From CALUOB01 sp944322305 (GTDB lineage: Bacteria > Actinomycetota > Coriobacteriia > Coriobacteriales > Coriobacteriaceae), in contig OZ007031.1 of NCBI GenBank assembly GCA_963931605.1, positions 1,240,001 to 1,304,000 of the forward strand: DNA of 64,000 nucleotides. The letters run 5' to 3'. The position numbers were made by a program, and so were the translations under genes. Below, piece by piece: positions 27,378-36,228 of the stretch (positions are counted from its first letter, which is position 1; each line of letters starts with the position of its first letter). The notes beneath the pieces are model-generated. The model had not been told where the DNA came from. It saw only the letters and a list, made by a program, of their open reading frames with translations, and ran no database searches.

Positions 27378-27905
27378 CCGAGAAAAGCGCGGGCAACCAA
27401 GACTTGCATGTCGTCATCGCGGCTAACGTGGTGGACGCCCGGCCGGTTGGTCGCCAATGCGTCACGCAGGGCTTCGGTTGCCCGCGATTCTGTCGTCGCC
27501 GGGGCGGTTGGTCGCCCTGACGGCGTCCAACTCCCGGAAATCCGGGAGTTGCGTGCAGTTGTCGCGGCTAAACGGAAGTTAGCTGCGGCAACAGCGTTCA
27601 ACTGGAGGCTTGGCTGTGCTGATCGCGACCAACCGGAGCCTGCATGCCGCCGCTGCGGGCAACCGTGCCATGCGTCGGTCGTTGGCGCAAACCAACCGAA
27701 CTCCTCGGCGACGCAATCGCGGGCAACTGGAGTTTGTGCGTCGTCACCGCGGGCAACCGCGACCAGCCGGCTGCTTGCGCAGGCCCTTATCGGAGAAATG
27801 AGCGACCAACCGGAGCCTACACGCCGCCGCTGCGAGCAACTGGCAAAGCGGATGCAAAAACGCGACCAACCGGGAGCGTGACTCGGGCGGTTGGTCGCGA
27901 TTCTG
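27378..27905. repeat. Family A repeat array, locus 3
   Basis: A ~530-bp array. It starts with a reverse unit (GCGGGCAACC), flips to forward units (GGTTGGTCGCC, GGTTGCCCGCG, GGTTGGTCGCC), passes a perfect dyad at 27529-27550 (arms AACTCCCGGA/TCCGGGAGTT, AA spacer) and continues as reverse units such as GCGACCAACCGGAGCCTG and GCGGGCAACTGGAG. A last forward unit ends it. The array occupies the whole gap upstream of the MBL gene start and downstream of the alpha-galactosidase stop. Confidence 0.88.
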
Positions 27906-27927
27906 CTTTCGCTGGATCGGTGCGAGC

Positions 27928-30273
27928 TTATCGCACGCGCTTGAGGGTGAACAGGCGCGAGATGAAGTCGCCGCGGTCAGACAGGATCTGACCGGAGCTC
28001 TCGTCGGTGAGGTCGAGGCCGATGCGCATGAGCTCCGCTCCGCTGAGCAGCCGCTGCCCCTGCGCCGGCACGCTCACCGCGCATCCAGGCACCGCAGCGT
28101 CCGCAGCAGCCGCCACGCCGGCAAGCGCGTCCGCGCCGGCCTCAGCGCCGCCAGCAGCCTCCACGGCCTCCATCCCCGCGGCGACCTCGCGCAGCTCGTA
28201 GCGTGCCTCAGGCTCGAGCCCCGCCAGGCGCACGCAGCGCCGGCCCACGTTGACCTCCTGCAGCACGCGGTAGTACGCCACCAGCGCCTCGCTCTTATCG
28301 GGCGCCACCACCATCCAGGCGCACTCGTTGCCGCGCCCCTCAAAGGGGCTCTTGAGCCGGTACTGATCGCCGAACTGAATGAGCGCGCGCTTGTCCTTCA
28401 TAAACGCCACCTGGCCGCGCACCTCCGCGCGCTCGGCCTCAGTCAGCGCCGTGGCGTCAAGCTCGTAGCCGAAGGTGCCGAAGTACGCCACATCCGCGCG
28501 CATCTTGAGCGGCGTGCTGCGGAACACCTGGTGGTTGGGCACGGCCGACACGTGGCTGCCCATCGAGCTCACCGGGTACGCCAGCGAGGTGCCCCACTGG
28601 ATGCGCAGCCTCTCCACGGCGTCGGTGTCGTCGCTGGTCCAGGCCTGCGGCGCAAAGGCCAGCATGCCGGCGTCGAAGCGCCCGCCGCCGCCCGCGCACG
28701 ACTCGAACAAAATGCCGGGGAAGCGCTTGGTCAGGCGGTCGTACAGCCGGTACACCCCCAGGATGGACGCATGCAGCACGCAGCCTTGGCGCTCGGGGGC
28801 CGTGGTTTGGGAGTACACGTCGGCCATCGAGCGGTTCATGTCCCACTTGATGTAGCTGATGTTGGCCGAGCTTATCACCTGCTCAAGCTGCTCGTAGAGG
28901 TAGTCCACCACCTGCGGGTTCGAGAAGTCGAGCACGTACTGGTGGCGGCACGGGCGCAGCGGCTGGCCGGGCGCGTGCAGCACCCACTCGGGATGCTCGT
29001 CCCACACGCGCGTGCCGGGGTTCACCATCTCCGGCTCGATCCACAGGCCAAAGTCCATCCCCAGCTCGTTGATGCGCCGCGCCAGGCCGCCCAGGCCGCT
29101 CGGCAGCTTGGCGGTGTTGACCTCCCAGTCGCCCAGGCCGCCGAAGTCGTCGTCGCGGTTGGTGAACCAGCCGTCGTCCAGCACGAAAAGCTCGATGCCG
29201 AGGTCGGCCGCCGCGCGCGCCACCTCCACGAGCTTCTCCTCGTCAAAATCGAAGTAGGTGGCCTCCCAGTTGTTGATGAGGATGGGACGCGGCTTGTCGC
29301 GCCACGCGCCGCGGGCCAGGCGCTCGCGGAACAGCGTATGCAGCGTGCGCGACATCCCGCCCAGGCCCTCGTCGCTGAAGGCGGCCACAACCTCCGGCGT
29401 CTGGAACGTCTCGCCCGGCGCAAGCGGCCAGCTGAAGCCCTCGGGGTTCACGCCGGCCAGAACGCGCGCGCTGTGGTAGGGGTCCACGTCCACCGTGAGC
29501 GCGTGGTTGCCGCTGTACACCAGGCAGAAGCCGTACGCCTCGCCGGCGGTCTCGGTGGTCTGGGGACGCGTCAGCGCCACGAACGGGTTGAAATGGTGGC
29601 CGGAATGGCCGCGCAGCGAGTACACGCCCTGGATGCCGGGGTGCAGCGGCGCGCGCACCACCGAGCGCTCGCGCGCCCATGCGCCCGCCAGCTGGATCAT
29701 CTCGAAGTCCGTGTCCTCAAACGAGAAGCACCCGCTCATGGCGCGCTCGAGCACAAGCGTGCCCGCGCCGGTGTTGCGCACCTGCATGCTGCGGGCGAGC
29801 GTCCCGACGCCGGAAAACACCGTGTACGCCAGGCGCACCTCCACGCCCGCCACGTCGTCGGCCAGCGTGAGGATGAGCGTGTCGGCCTCGGCGGGGTCCT
29901 CCGCGTAGGTGGCGGGCAGGTCGATAAGCTCGGGCTTGCCGGGCAGCAGCTCGTAGCCGCGGTAGGTGAGGTTGAGCACGCGGCTGCCCGAGGCGGTAAC
30001 GACCTCCAGCGCGGGCAGGCGCATGTCGCCCACGCCGGAAAACGACAGCTCGCTGCGTGCGTGCTCGAAGCTGAGGCTCTCGTGCTCGGCCGAGACGCCC
30101 ACCGACGACGGGCGCCACTCCTCGCTGAGCAGGTAGCCGTAGTCGGGCTCGTCGGGCACGCACGCGCCGAAGTACAGGTGGAAGGGGTAGCCCTCGCGCA
30201 CGGTGAAGAGGTAGCTCAGGCGGTTGTTGTAGAGGTGGAAGGTCTGGGTTTCGGGATGGACGCTGATAGGCAT
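27928..30273 (-). CDS. Alpha-galactosidase, GH36
   Basis: A 781-residue enzyme that releases terminal alpha-galactose from melibiose and raffinose-family sugars. The N-terminal beta-sandwich (~1-320) precedes the (beta/alpha)8 barrel with WEATYFDF, ELFVLDDGWF, nucleophile D478 in IKWDMNR, FESCAGGGGRFD and acid/base D548 in WTSDDTD. The numbering matches Geobacillus AgaA. No signal peptide, so cytoplasmic. No sugar transporter or regulator is adjacent. An Ala-rich stretch (~700-740) interrupts the C-terminal domain. Confidence 0.95.
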   Translation of the reverse strand: MPISVHPETQTFHLYNNRLSYLFTVREGYPFHLYFGACVPDEPDYGYLLSEEWRPSSVGVSAEHESLSFEHARSELSFSGVGDMRLPALEVVTASGSRVLNLTYRGYELLPGKPELIDLPATYAEDPAEADTLILTLADDVAGVEVRLAYTVFSGVGTLARSMQVRNTGAGTLVLERAMSGCFSFEDTDFEMIQLAGAWARERSVVRAPLHPGIQGVYSLRGHSGHHFNPFVALTRPQTTETAGEAYGFCLVYSGNHALTVDVDPYHSARVLAGVNPEGFSWPLAPGETFQTPEVVAAFSDEGLGGMSRTLHTLFRERLARGAWRDKPRPILINNWEATYFDFDEEKLVEVARAAADLGIELFVLDDGWFTNRDDDFGGLGDWEVNTAKLPSGLGGLARRINELGMDFGLWIEPEMVNPGTRVWDEHPEWVLHAPGQPLRPCRHQYVLDFSNPQVVDYLYEQLEQVISSANISYIKWDMNRSMADVYSQTTAPERQGCVLHASILGVYRLYDRLTKRFPGILFESCAGGGGRFDAGMLAFAPQAWTSDDTDAVERLRIQWGTSLAYPVSSMGSHVSAVPNHQVFRSTPLKMRADVAYFGTFGYELDATALTEAERAEVRGQVAFMKDKRALIQFGDQYRLKSPFEGRGNECAWMVVAPDKSEALVAYYRVLQEVNVGRRCVRLAGLEPEARYELREVAAGMEAVEAAGGAEAGADALAGVAAAADAAVPGCAVSVPAQGQRLLSGAELMRIGLDLTDESSGQILSDRGDFISRLFTLKRVR

Positions 30274-30429
30274 GGGAGCCTCCTTGCTAACGTCAGGCGA
30301 TCTCGTTACCGCCCATCATAAAGGCAAGAAGCCCCCATGAAACACCATGCGCGATATTCGCCTTAAATTGCAATGTAACCAGGCAAAATGCGTTGTCCTG
30401 GAGTCGGCATGGCCCTTCCCCGCAGCAGG

Positions 30430-30608
30430 CAAGCAGACGGCCTTGCTTCCGCATGCACCCCGTATCCGCCGCGGCCGTTCCGCATGCCTCCCGTATCAGC
30501 CACAGCGTTCCGCATGCACCCCGTATCAGCTGGGGCTCAAAAACGAGCGCTAGCTGACACAAAATGCATGCGGAACGTTGTTAGCGATACGTTTTACAAG
30601 CGCAACCG
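30430..30608. repeat. Family B repeat array, locus 2 (3 forward and 2 reverse units)
   Basis: Three 30-bp forward units (CTTCCGCATGCACCCCG, CGTTCCGCATGCCTCCC, CGTTCCGCATGCACCCC, each ending in GTATC then AGC or CGC) are followed by a CTC-AAAAA-CGAG centre and two reverse units (ATGCATGCGGAACG and a degenerate copy). It lies between the alpha-galactosidase start and the aldo/keto reductase stop. Confidence 0.82.
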
Positions 30609-30635
30609 GTCGGGCGCACGCCTGCGACGACGCGC

Positions 30636-31733
30636 CTATGCGCTGAAGTACGCAGCGATCTCGGCCATGCGGGTGCTTTGCGCAACGCCGAAGGGGCAGC
30701 GCTTGTCGCAATGGCCGCAGGAAACACAGTCGCCGGCGTGCTTCTCCAGGTTGCGATAGTGCTCCTCGGCCAGGGCGTCGCCCACGCGCGCAAGGTCGTA
30801 GTACTTGTTGACGAGCCCTATCTGCAAGCCGGCCGGGCAGGGCTGACAGTGGTTGCAGTACACGCAGCGGGCCTCGCGCGACTGCGGCGCCATGGCGGCC
30901 AGCGCAGAGTAGTCGTGCTCAGCGGGCGTAGCGTCAAAGTAGCTGAGCAGGTCGTGCAGGTCGGCCAGGCCGTGCACGCCCGGCAGCACCGTGAGCACCC
31001 CGGGTTTGTCGAGCGCGTACTGAATGCACTGCGTACGCATGAGGGCGCGCCCGAACGGCGACTGCGCGGCGTCGAGCAGCTGCCCGCCCGCGAACGGCTT
31101 CATCACGCTCACGCCAACGCCCGCGCGCTCGAACTCGCACAGCAGCGCCATGCGGTCGCCGGCCTCGCCGCGGCCGTACTCGGACTCGTCGGTGTAGTCG
31201 TACAGGGGATTTAGGCTGAACATGGCCAAGTCGAACGCGTCGGTGGCCAGCAGGCGGCGCGCGATGTGCGGGTTGTGGGTCGAGAAGGCCAGGTGGCGGA
31301 TGGTTCCGTCGGCCTTGCGCGCCTGCGCGTAGTCCCAGATGCCGCCGTTCATCACGCGGTCGAGGTCGGCATCCTCGTCGATGCAGTGGATGAAGCCGAA
31401 GTCGGCGTAGTCGGTTCCGAGGGCCTTCAGGCGCTGCTCGAACTCGGCGATGGCCGGCTCGGCCGCAGTGGTCCAGCCGTAGGCGCCGCTCGCGTACAGC
31501 GCGCCGATGTGCATCTGCACGTGCACCTGGTCGCGGTGCCGCCCCAGCGCCCGGCCCATCGCGGCGAGCGGGGCGGCCTCGCTGGGGATGAAGTCGAAGT
31601 GGTTGACGCCGGCGTCCACAGCCTCGTCAACAGTGCGCTCGATCTCGGCGTCGTCGGCGTCGTGCATGCCGGCCGACCCCAAGCCGATCACGCTGATCTT
31701 CTCGCCGCCATGCGGCAGGATGCGGTACTCCAT
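30636..31733 (-). CDS. Aldo/keto reductase with 4Fe-4S ferredoxin tail
   Basis: A 365-residue protein. Residues ~1-270 form an aldo/keto-reductase barrel (MEYRILPHGGEKISVIGLGSAGMH; catalytic Tyr region degenerate). The C-terminus (~285-365) carries cysteine clusters CVYCNHCQPCP and CVSCGHCDKRCPF, ligands for iron-sulfur clusters. Such fused reductases are common in strict anaerobes and presumably take electrons through the clusters. The 180-bp gap upstream contains a 24-bp direct repeat. Confidence 0.92.
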   Translation of the reverse strand: MEYRILPHGGEKISVIGLGSAGMHDADDAEIERTVDEAVDAGVNHFDFIPSEAAPLAAMGRALGRHRDQVHVQMHIGALYASGAYGWTTAAEPAIAEFEQRLKALGTDYADFGFIHCIDEDADLDRVMNGGIWDYAQARKADGTIRHLAFSTHNPHIARRLLATDAFDLAMFSLNPLYDYTDESEYGRGEAGDRMALLCEFERAGVGVSVMKPFAGGQLLDAAQSPFGRALMRTQCIQYALDKPGVLTVLPGVHGLADLHDLLSYFDATPAEHDYSALAAMAPQSREARCVYCNHCQPCPAGLQIGLVNKYYDLARVGDALAEEHYRNLEKHAGDCVSCGHCDKRCPFGVAQSTRMAEIAAYFSA

Positions 31734-31812
31734 AAGCTCTCCTTTCCGGCAAACATCGATGCGGTTATACGGCTTCCAGCTTGGCCCAAGACGCTGCCCA
31801 ACACCCGTCCTA

Positions 31813-31897
31813 CCGCCCCGCTACCAGGGAGGAGCCTCGCCCGACGCGGCATCGGCGGCAGCCTGAGCGCCCGCCGCCCCGCTATCAGGGAGGAGCC
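31813..31897. repeat. Direct repeat pair upstream of the Fe-S aldo/keto reductase
   Basis: A 24-bp word beginning CCGCCCCGCTA and ending GGGAGGAGCC occurs at 31813-31836 and 31874-31897 with one mismatch (C/T). The copies are 61 bp apart, start to start, in the gap between two minus-strand genes. Possible regulator sites or a local duplication. Confidence 0.6.
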
Positions 31898-31916
31898 GCT
31901 TGTGGCGCCGCGCGCC

Positions 31917-32531
31917 TTACGCCCAGGACACGCGCACCGACCCATTCCCAACCGCCGCGGCAAGCCCCGCGGGATCGTCCACGCGCCCGATGCGGGTGTA
32001 GCGATACCCGCTTGAGAATGTCTCGTAAAACAACACGAGGCAATCGCTGCCGAAAAGCATGATGTCGCCTGCCTGGATGGTGCCCGGTCGCTCAGCGGCA
32101 ACCGGCAGGGCCTCGTCAAGGTAGGCGTACTTCTCGTTGCCGTTCAGCTCCGACATGGCAAGCGTCATGGGCAGGCGCTCGGCAAACGCCGCAGCCGCAT
32201 CGTTGCGCTCGAACGTCGCGGAAAACGTCCTGTCGCCGATGCTGAGCGTGATGTGCGTCCTATCCGTCACAACCGCATCCTCTCCTTGCCGGGTCTCCGG
32301 TGTTTGGGTCTCTTGCACTTGGGCTTCCGGCGTCGGGGCTTCCGGCGTCTGGGCAGGCAGCAGCCCACGCGAGCCGCCGCCCGCGCCGGAGGCAGCAGAC
32401 GCCGCCAAGCCGTCCGCGCCCGCATCGTGCGGAAGCGACTCCGTACATCCAGAAACCAGCAGCGCAAGCGCGGCGGCAGCCCCCAACCCAACGAAGCGCC
32501 TGCGGGTACAGAGACAGAGGTCTTGCCGCAT
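31917..32531 (-). CDS. Tat-exported lipoprotein with cyclophilin-like domain
   Basis: A 204-residue protein with a twin-arginine signal (RRRFVGLGAAAALALLVSGC) ending in a lipobox Cys. After a Gly/Ala/Pro/Thr-rich linker, residues ~95-204 (ITLSIGDRTFSATFERNDAAAAFAERLPMTL...GDIMLFGSDCLVLFYETFSSGYRYTRIGRVDDPAGL) match the bacterial cyclophilin-like fold. These domains look like small peptidyl-prolyl isomerases but activity is unproven. It lies 9 bp downstream of the MFS gene, so the two are probably co-transcribed. Confidence 0.88.
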   Translation of the reverse strand: MRQDLCLCTRRRFVGLGAAAALALLVSGCTESLPHDAGADGLAASAASGAGGGSRGLLPAQTPEAPTPEAQVQETQTPETRQGEDAVVTDRTHITLSIGDRTFSATFERNDAAAAFAERLPMTLAMSELNGNEKYAYLDEALPVAAERPGTIQAGDIMLFGSDCLVLFYETFSSGYRYTRIGRVDDPAGLAAAVGNGSVRVSWA

Positions 32532-32539
32532 AACGCCTC

Positions 32540-33697
32540 CTAGCGCTTTTCCAGGCGCAGGCGCGCCAGGGTGAACGCAAGGCCGAGCGCAAGCATCGGC
32601 AGCGTGCCCAGCACAGCCGCATGCGCCCCGCCGCCTGCGATAAGCGCGCCGCACACGCTGGTGCCCACCGTGGTGCCCAGGTTCGTGGCCGTGAGGAAAA
32701 GCCCGTTGGCAAAGTCGGGCGCCTCGGGCGCCGAGCGGCTCACCAGGTACTGGTCGCACGTGTTGGCCACGCCCACCGCAACGCCGATCGCCAGCAAAAG
32801 CACGGCGGCGGCCACCAGCGCGTTGCCTGCAACAAAAAGCGCCAGGTACAGCACGGCAAGCTCCACGGGCCCCGCCACCATGGTGACGCGCGGCGCCGAG
32901 CCCAGCGTGCGCCCGGCCAGCGTGTTGCCTACGATGTTGGCGATGCCGTAGACAAACAGCATGCCGCTCACCAGCGCCGCTCCCATGCCCACCGCCGAGC
33001 CCAGGTAGTCGGACAGGTAGCTGTAAAACCCGAACATGGCCGCGTTCACCGTGGCCGCCGCCAGCAGCGAGACCAGCACGAAGGGTTTCTTGAGGATGGC
33101 GACCTGGCTGCCGTAGCTCATGGGGCGCTCAACCGGCATGGACGGCACGAGAACCACCGTGAGCGCGAGCGCCGCCACGGTGACCACCGCGAAAAACGCC
33201 ATGGCCGCCGGGAAGCTCACCGAGCTCGCCAGCATGCCCGCGATGGGCGCGCCCACCACCATGCCGGCCGACACGCCCACGAACACCTGCGCGGAGTTCT
33301 TGGCGCGCTCGGCGGCGGTGTCGCCGGTCTGCTGCGCCACGGCCATGGCCATGGACACGTACAGCGGGTGGAAGGCCGCCGGGATCACGCGCGCCACCAG
33401 CAGCAGCTCGAAGCTGGGCGCAAAGACCGAGAACAGGTTGCAGACCGAGAAGATCCCCAGCGCCAGCACCATAACCACCTTGCGGTTCACCTTGGAGAAC
33501 AGCAGCGGCATGGTAGGTCCGGCAACGGCAACCACCAGGGCAAAGCCGCTCACGAGCATCCCCGCGTCGGGTATGGACACGGCGTAGCGCTCAGCCACAT
33601 ACGGGATCAGGCCCACCACGCCCATCTCAGTGTTCAGGATGCCGAACACGCCGATGGTTAGGATGAGCACCAGAAGCTTGTTGGAAATGGGTTTCAC
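32540..33697 (-). CDS. MFS efflux transporter (AraJ/DHA1-like)
   Basis: A 385-residue membrane protein with twelve predicted helices; N-terminus KLLVLILTIGVFGILNTEMGVVGLIPYVAERY matches AraJ/YdhP-type sugar or drug efflux carriers. The conserved loop after helix 2 (GPTMPLLFSKVNRKVVM) is present. The start codon is GTG 33697. It begins the two-gene unit with the cyclophilin-like lipoprotein and follows the alpha/beta hydrolase gene. Confidence 0.92.
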   Translation of the reverse strand: MKPISNKLLVLILTIGVFGILNTEMGVVGLIPYVAERYAVSIPDAGMLVSGFALVVAVAGPTMPLLFSKVNRKVVMVLALGIFSVCNLFSVFAPSFELLLVARVIPAAFHPLYVSMAMAVAQQTGDTAAERAKNSAQVFVGVSAGMVVGAPIAGMLASSVSFPAAMAFFAVVTVAALALTVVLVPSMPVERPMSYGSQVAILKKPFVLVSLLAAATVNAAMFGFYSYLSDYLGSAVGMGAALVSGMLFVYGIANIVGNTLAGRTLGSAPRVTMVAGPVELAVLYLALFVAGNALVAAAVLLLAIGVAVGVANTCDQYLVSRSAPEAPDFANGLFLTATNLGTTVGTSVCGALIAGGGAHAAVLGTLPMLALGLAFTLARLRLEKR

Positions 33698-33824
33698 CTG
33701 AAGTCCTTTCGTATCCCCGCGGCTTGCGGGGGCACCCGCGCGCTGTTTGCGCCGCCTTCGCCGTTTGCGCTGCGTGCCAACGCCGGGGCAACCGCGCCGG
33801 CAGCAGCCCCGACAGCGCCCCTGG

Positions 33825-34829
33825 CTAACCCAGGTACTTCTCGAAGAAGGCCTGGATCTTGTCCCACGGGATCATATCCTTGCCGCCGCCGTCGTACAGG
33901 TCGGTATGGGTGGCGCCGGGCACGATCACGAGCGTTTTGTTGTCGCCGGTAAGCAGCTTGAAGACGTCCTCGCCCATGTAGCGGGAGTGGGCCTTCTCGC
34001 CGTGAAGCACCATCACGGCGTTTTCGATCTCGCCCGCATAGGCCAGGATCGGCTGGTTCAGGAAGCTCATAGTGCCTGTCACGTTCCAGCCGTCCGTTGA
34101 GTTGCCCGAACGCGGATGATACCCGCGCGGCGTCTTGTAATAGTCGTGGTAGTCCTTCACGAACCACGGCGCGTCGGCGGGCAGCGGGTCAACCACGCCG
34201 CCCGCGCGGTCGTACGCACCCGCCGCATAGTCGCGCGTGCGCTGCGCGGCGAGGGCGCGACGCTGGGCCATGCGGGCCTCGGGCGTATCCTGCTCGTCGA
34301 AATAGCCCTTGGCGGAGGTGCGGGCGAGGTCGTACATCGTGGAGGCAACCGTTGCCTTGATGCGCGGATCGAGCGCGGCAGCGTTGATGGCCAGGCCGCC
34401 GAACCCGCAGATGCCCAGGATGCCGATGCGCTCGGGATCAACGTCGGCGCGACAGCTGAGGTAGTCCACCGCGGCCAGGAAGTCCTCGGTGTTGATGTCG
34501 GGCGAGGCAACGCGGCGCGGCTCGCCGCCGCTCTCTCCGGTGTAGCTGGGGTCGAACGCAAGAGTGAGGAACCCGCGCTCCGCCAGCGTTTGGGCGTACA
34601 GGCCGCTGGCCTGCTCCTTCACCGCGCCGAACGGCCCGCTCACCGCAATGGCGGAAAGCCTGCCATCGGCCGCGTCTTGGTTTGCCGCGGCACCTTTGGG
34701 CTTGTAGAGATCGGCCGCCAGCGTGATGCCGTAGCGATTATGGAACGTAACCTTGGCGTGTTCAACGCGGTCGGACTGCGGGAAGGTTTTATCCCATTCC
34801 TGCGTGAGGGTAAGCTGCTCGTTGTGCAT
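33825..34829 (-). CDS. Alpha/beta hydrolase (dienelactone hydrolase/YcjY-like)
   Basis: A 334-residue hydrolase. The nucleophile elbow is GICGFGG, so the nucleophile appears to be Cys as in dienelactone hydrolase; the catalytic His is in PGATHTDLYDG and the acid probably in MVLHGEKAHSR... region. Family members hydrolyse esters or peptides; substrate unknown. An AT-rich promoter containing a motif shared with the 36.5-kb gene lies upstream. It precedes the MFS gene by ~130 bp. Confidence 0.9.
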   Translation of the reverse strand: MHNEQLTLTQEWDKTFPQSDRVEHAKVTFHNRYGITLAADLYKPKGAAANQDAADGRLSAIAVSGPFGAVKEQASGLYAQTLAERGFLTLAFDPSYTGESGGEPRRVASPDINTEDFLAAVDYLSCRADVDPERIGILGICGFGGLAINAAALDPRIKATVASTMYDLARTSAKGYFDEQDTPEARMAQRRALAAQRTRDYAAGAYDRAGGVVDPLPADAPWFVKDYHDYYKTPRGYHPRSGNSTDGWNVTGTMSFLNQPILAYAGEIENAVMVLHGEKAHSRYMGEDVFKLLTGDNKTLVIVPGATHTDLYDGGGKDMIPWDKIQAFFEKYLG

Positions 34830-34879
34830 ATGCGTTCCTTCCTCTCGTGGATGCTGCTCAGCACTATTGTTATGCAGCC

Positions 34880-34925
34880 GCTTATCTATATCAAATACCT
34901 ATATTCAATGCTTTTATATTTGCTG
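34880..34925 (-). promoter_or_regulatory. AT-rich promoter of the alpha/beta hydrolase with shared motif
   Basis: On the minus strand it contains ATAGGTATTTGATATA followed by AAGCG. The same motif with one change (ATAAGTATTTGATATA...AAGCG) occurs upstream of the Cys-rich small gene at ~36.5 kb. A shared regulator or promoter class is likely. Confidence 0.5.
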
Positions 34926-35003
34926 TACGCATAGCTATGAGTTCGAGAAGCGCCTGCACCGCGCAAAACCGCGCGCTCGCATCCCCTGATGGGGCCGCAC
35001 TTG

Positions 35004-35130
35004 AAAAATGGATGTTGTTTTGGCGGCACCTCACAAGTAGCAAGCAGACTTCGCTCAACAAAAGCGCAGGTCAGAGACGTGCGGTCTTTTGGTCTACTCG
35101 CCACAACCCCGCAAAACAACATCCATTTTT
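35004..35130. repeat. Family C 127-bp element, copy 2
   Basis: Perfect 19-bp terminal inverted repeats (AAAAATGGATGTTGTTTTG at 35004 and its complement ending at 35130). Length is exactly that of copy 1. Interior words AGTAGCA, AACAAAA, CAGGT, TCTACT and CCCCGCAAAAC keep order and spacing. Copy 1 has GTGGT/ACCAC where this has GTTGT/ACAAC: a compensated change. It lies beyond the terminator of the DUF3737 gene, as copy 1 lies beyond that of clpB. Confidence 0.85.
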
Positions 35131-35148
35131 GCCGCACGCCAAAACAAC

Positions 35149-35182
35149 GGGGCTGGCACGCCCAAAAAGACGCGCCAGCCCC
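35149..35182 (-). terminator. Terminator of the DUF3737 gene
   Basis: A 9-bp stem GGGGCTGGC/GCCAGCCCC; on the minus strand it is followed by GTTGTTTTGG. It lies ~95 bp past the stop codon, next to the family C element. Confidence 0.6.
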
Positions 35183-35274
35183 TCAAAAACCGCCGTGTCG
35201 CTCTGCGCAAGGCGGCAAGCCACGCCGCACCGCACCCGCGCGCAGCCGCAGAGCACCCCGCCTTCCGCTCGCGC

Positions 35275-36171
35275 TTACGCACAGGCACGCACGGGCTCCG
35301 CTTCGTCCTCGGCGTCTGTGCCGAGGATCTCCACCACGCCGGTAGCGCCCGCGATGTCGCGGATAACCTCGCCTACGGCCGCCACGCTGATGCGGCTGCC
35401 TTCCAGCGGGTTCTTGATGCTCACCACCGGCGACACCACCTCTGCCTGGACCTCGGAGCGCTCAAACGCCAGGTCGCAGTCGACCATCTCGCAGTTGACC
35501 AGGCGCAGGCCGCGGCAGTAGCACAGCGGCTGCGTGCCGATGATGCGGCAGTTCTCAAACGTAACGTTCTCGCTGTACCAGCCCAGGTACTCGCCCTTCA
35601 CCACCGAGTTGCGCACCACCACGTTGCGCGCGTGCCAAAACGCGTCCTTGGTGTCCAGCACGCAGTTCTCAAACACGGCGTCCTCGATGTACTGGAACGA
35701 GTACTTCCCGCTGAAGCGCACGTTGGCGAACCGCAGCCCCGTCGAGCGCATCATGAAGTACTCGCTCTGCGCCGTGCAGTTCTCCATCGCCACGCCGCGC
35801 ACCGACCAACCGAACTCCGGCGACACGATGTCGCAGCCAACCAAGCGCGCGTCCGCGCACTCGCGCAGCGCCTTGATGCCGTGCAGCTTGGTGTTCTCAA
35901 CGGTAACGTGGTCGGTGTACCACAGCGCCGCGCGGCAGTTCACGGTCAGCTCGGAGTTGCGGATCACCAGGCCGTGATCGTGCCACAGCGGGTAGCGCAG
36001 GTTGAAGAAACAGTCGTCCACCTCGATGTTCTCGCACTCCTTGAAAGCGCTCTCGCCGTCGGCCGGACCGTCGAAGCGGCACCCCCGCACCACGGCGTTG
36101 CGCGCGCCGTACAACGCGCGCTCTTGGTCAAAGGTCTGGTTCTCGATAACCTCGTCGATAAGCTCAGTCAT
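35275..36171 (-). CDS. DUF3737 right-handed beta-helix protein
   Basis: A 298-residue protein built of short repeating strands (VVRGCRFDGP, IEVDDCFFNL, LVIRNSELTV, VTVENTKLHG, LVGCDIVS, VVRNSVVKG, VTFENCRIIG, LRLVNCEMVD), the pectate-lyase-like parallel beta-helix of DUF3737. No signal peptide; predicted cytoplasmic. Biochemical role unknown. It stands alone with its own terminator. Confidence 0.93.
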   Translation of the reverse strand: MTELIDEVIENQTFDQERALYGARNAVVRGCRFDGPADGESAFKECENIEVDDCFFNLRYPLWHDHGLVIRNSELTVNCRAALWYTDHVTVENTKLHGIKALRECADARLVGCDIVSPEFGWSVRGVAMENCTAQSEYFMMRSTGLRFANVRFSGKYSFQYIEDAVFENCVLDTKDAFWHARNVVVRNSVVKGEYLGWYSENVTFENCRIIGTQPLCYCRGLRLVNCEMVDCDLAFERSEVQAEVVSPVVSIKNPLEGSRISVAAVGEVIRDIAGATGVVEILGTDAEDEAEPVRACA

Positions 36172-36228
36172 AAGGCCCTCTCTGATATGGCTCGTCTCGC
36201 GGCGCTTGCCGCATTCGCTCCGCGCGCG

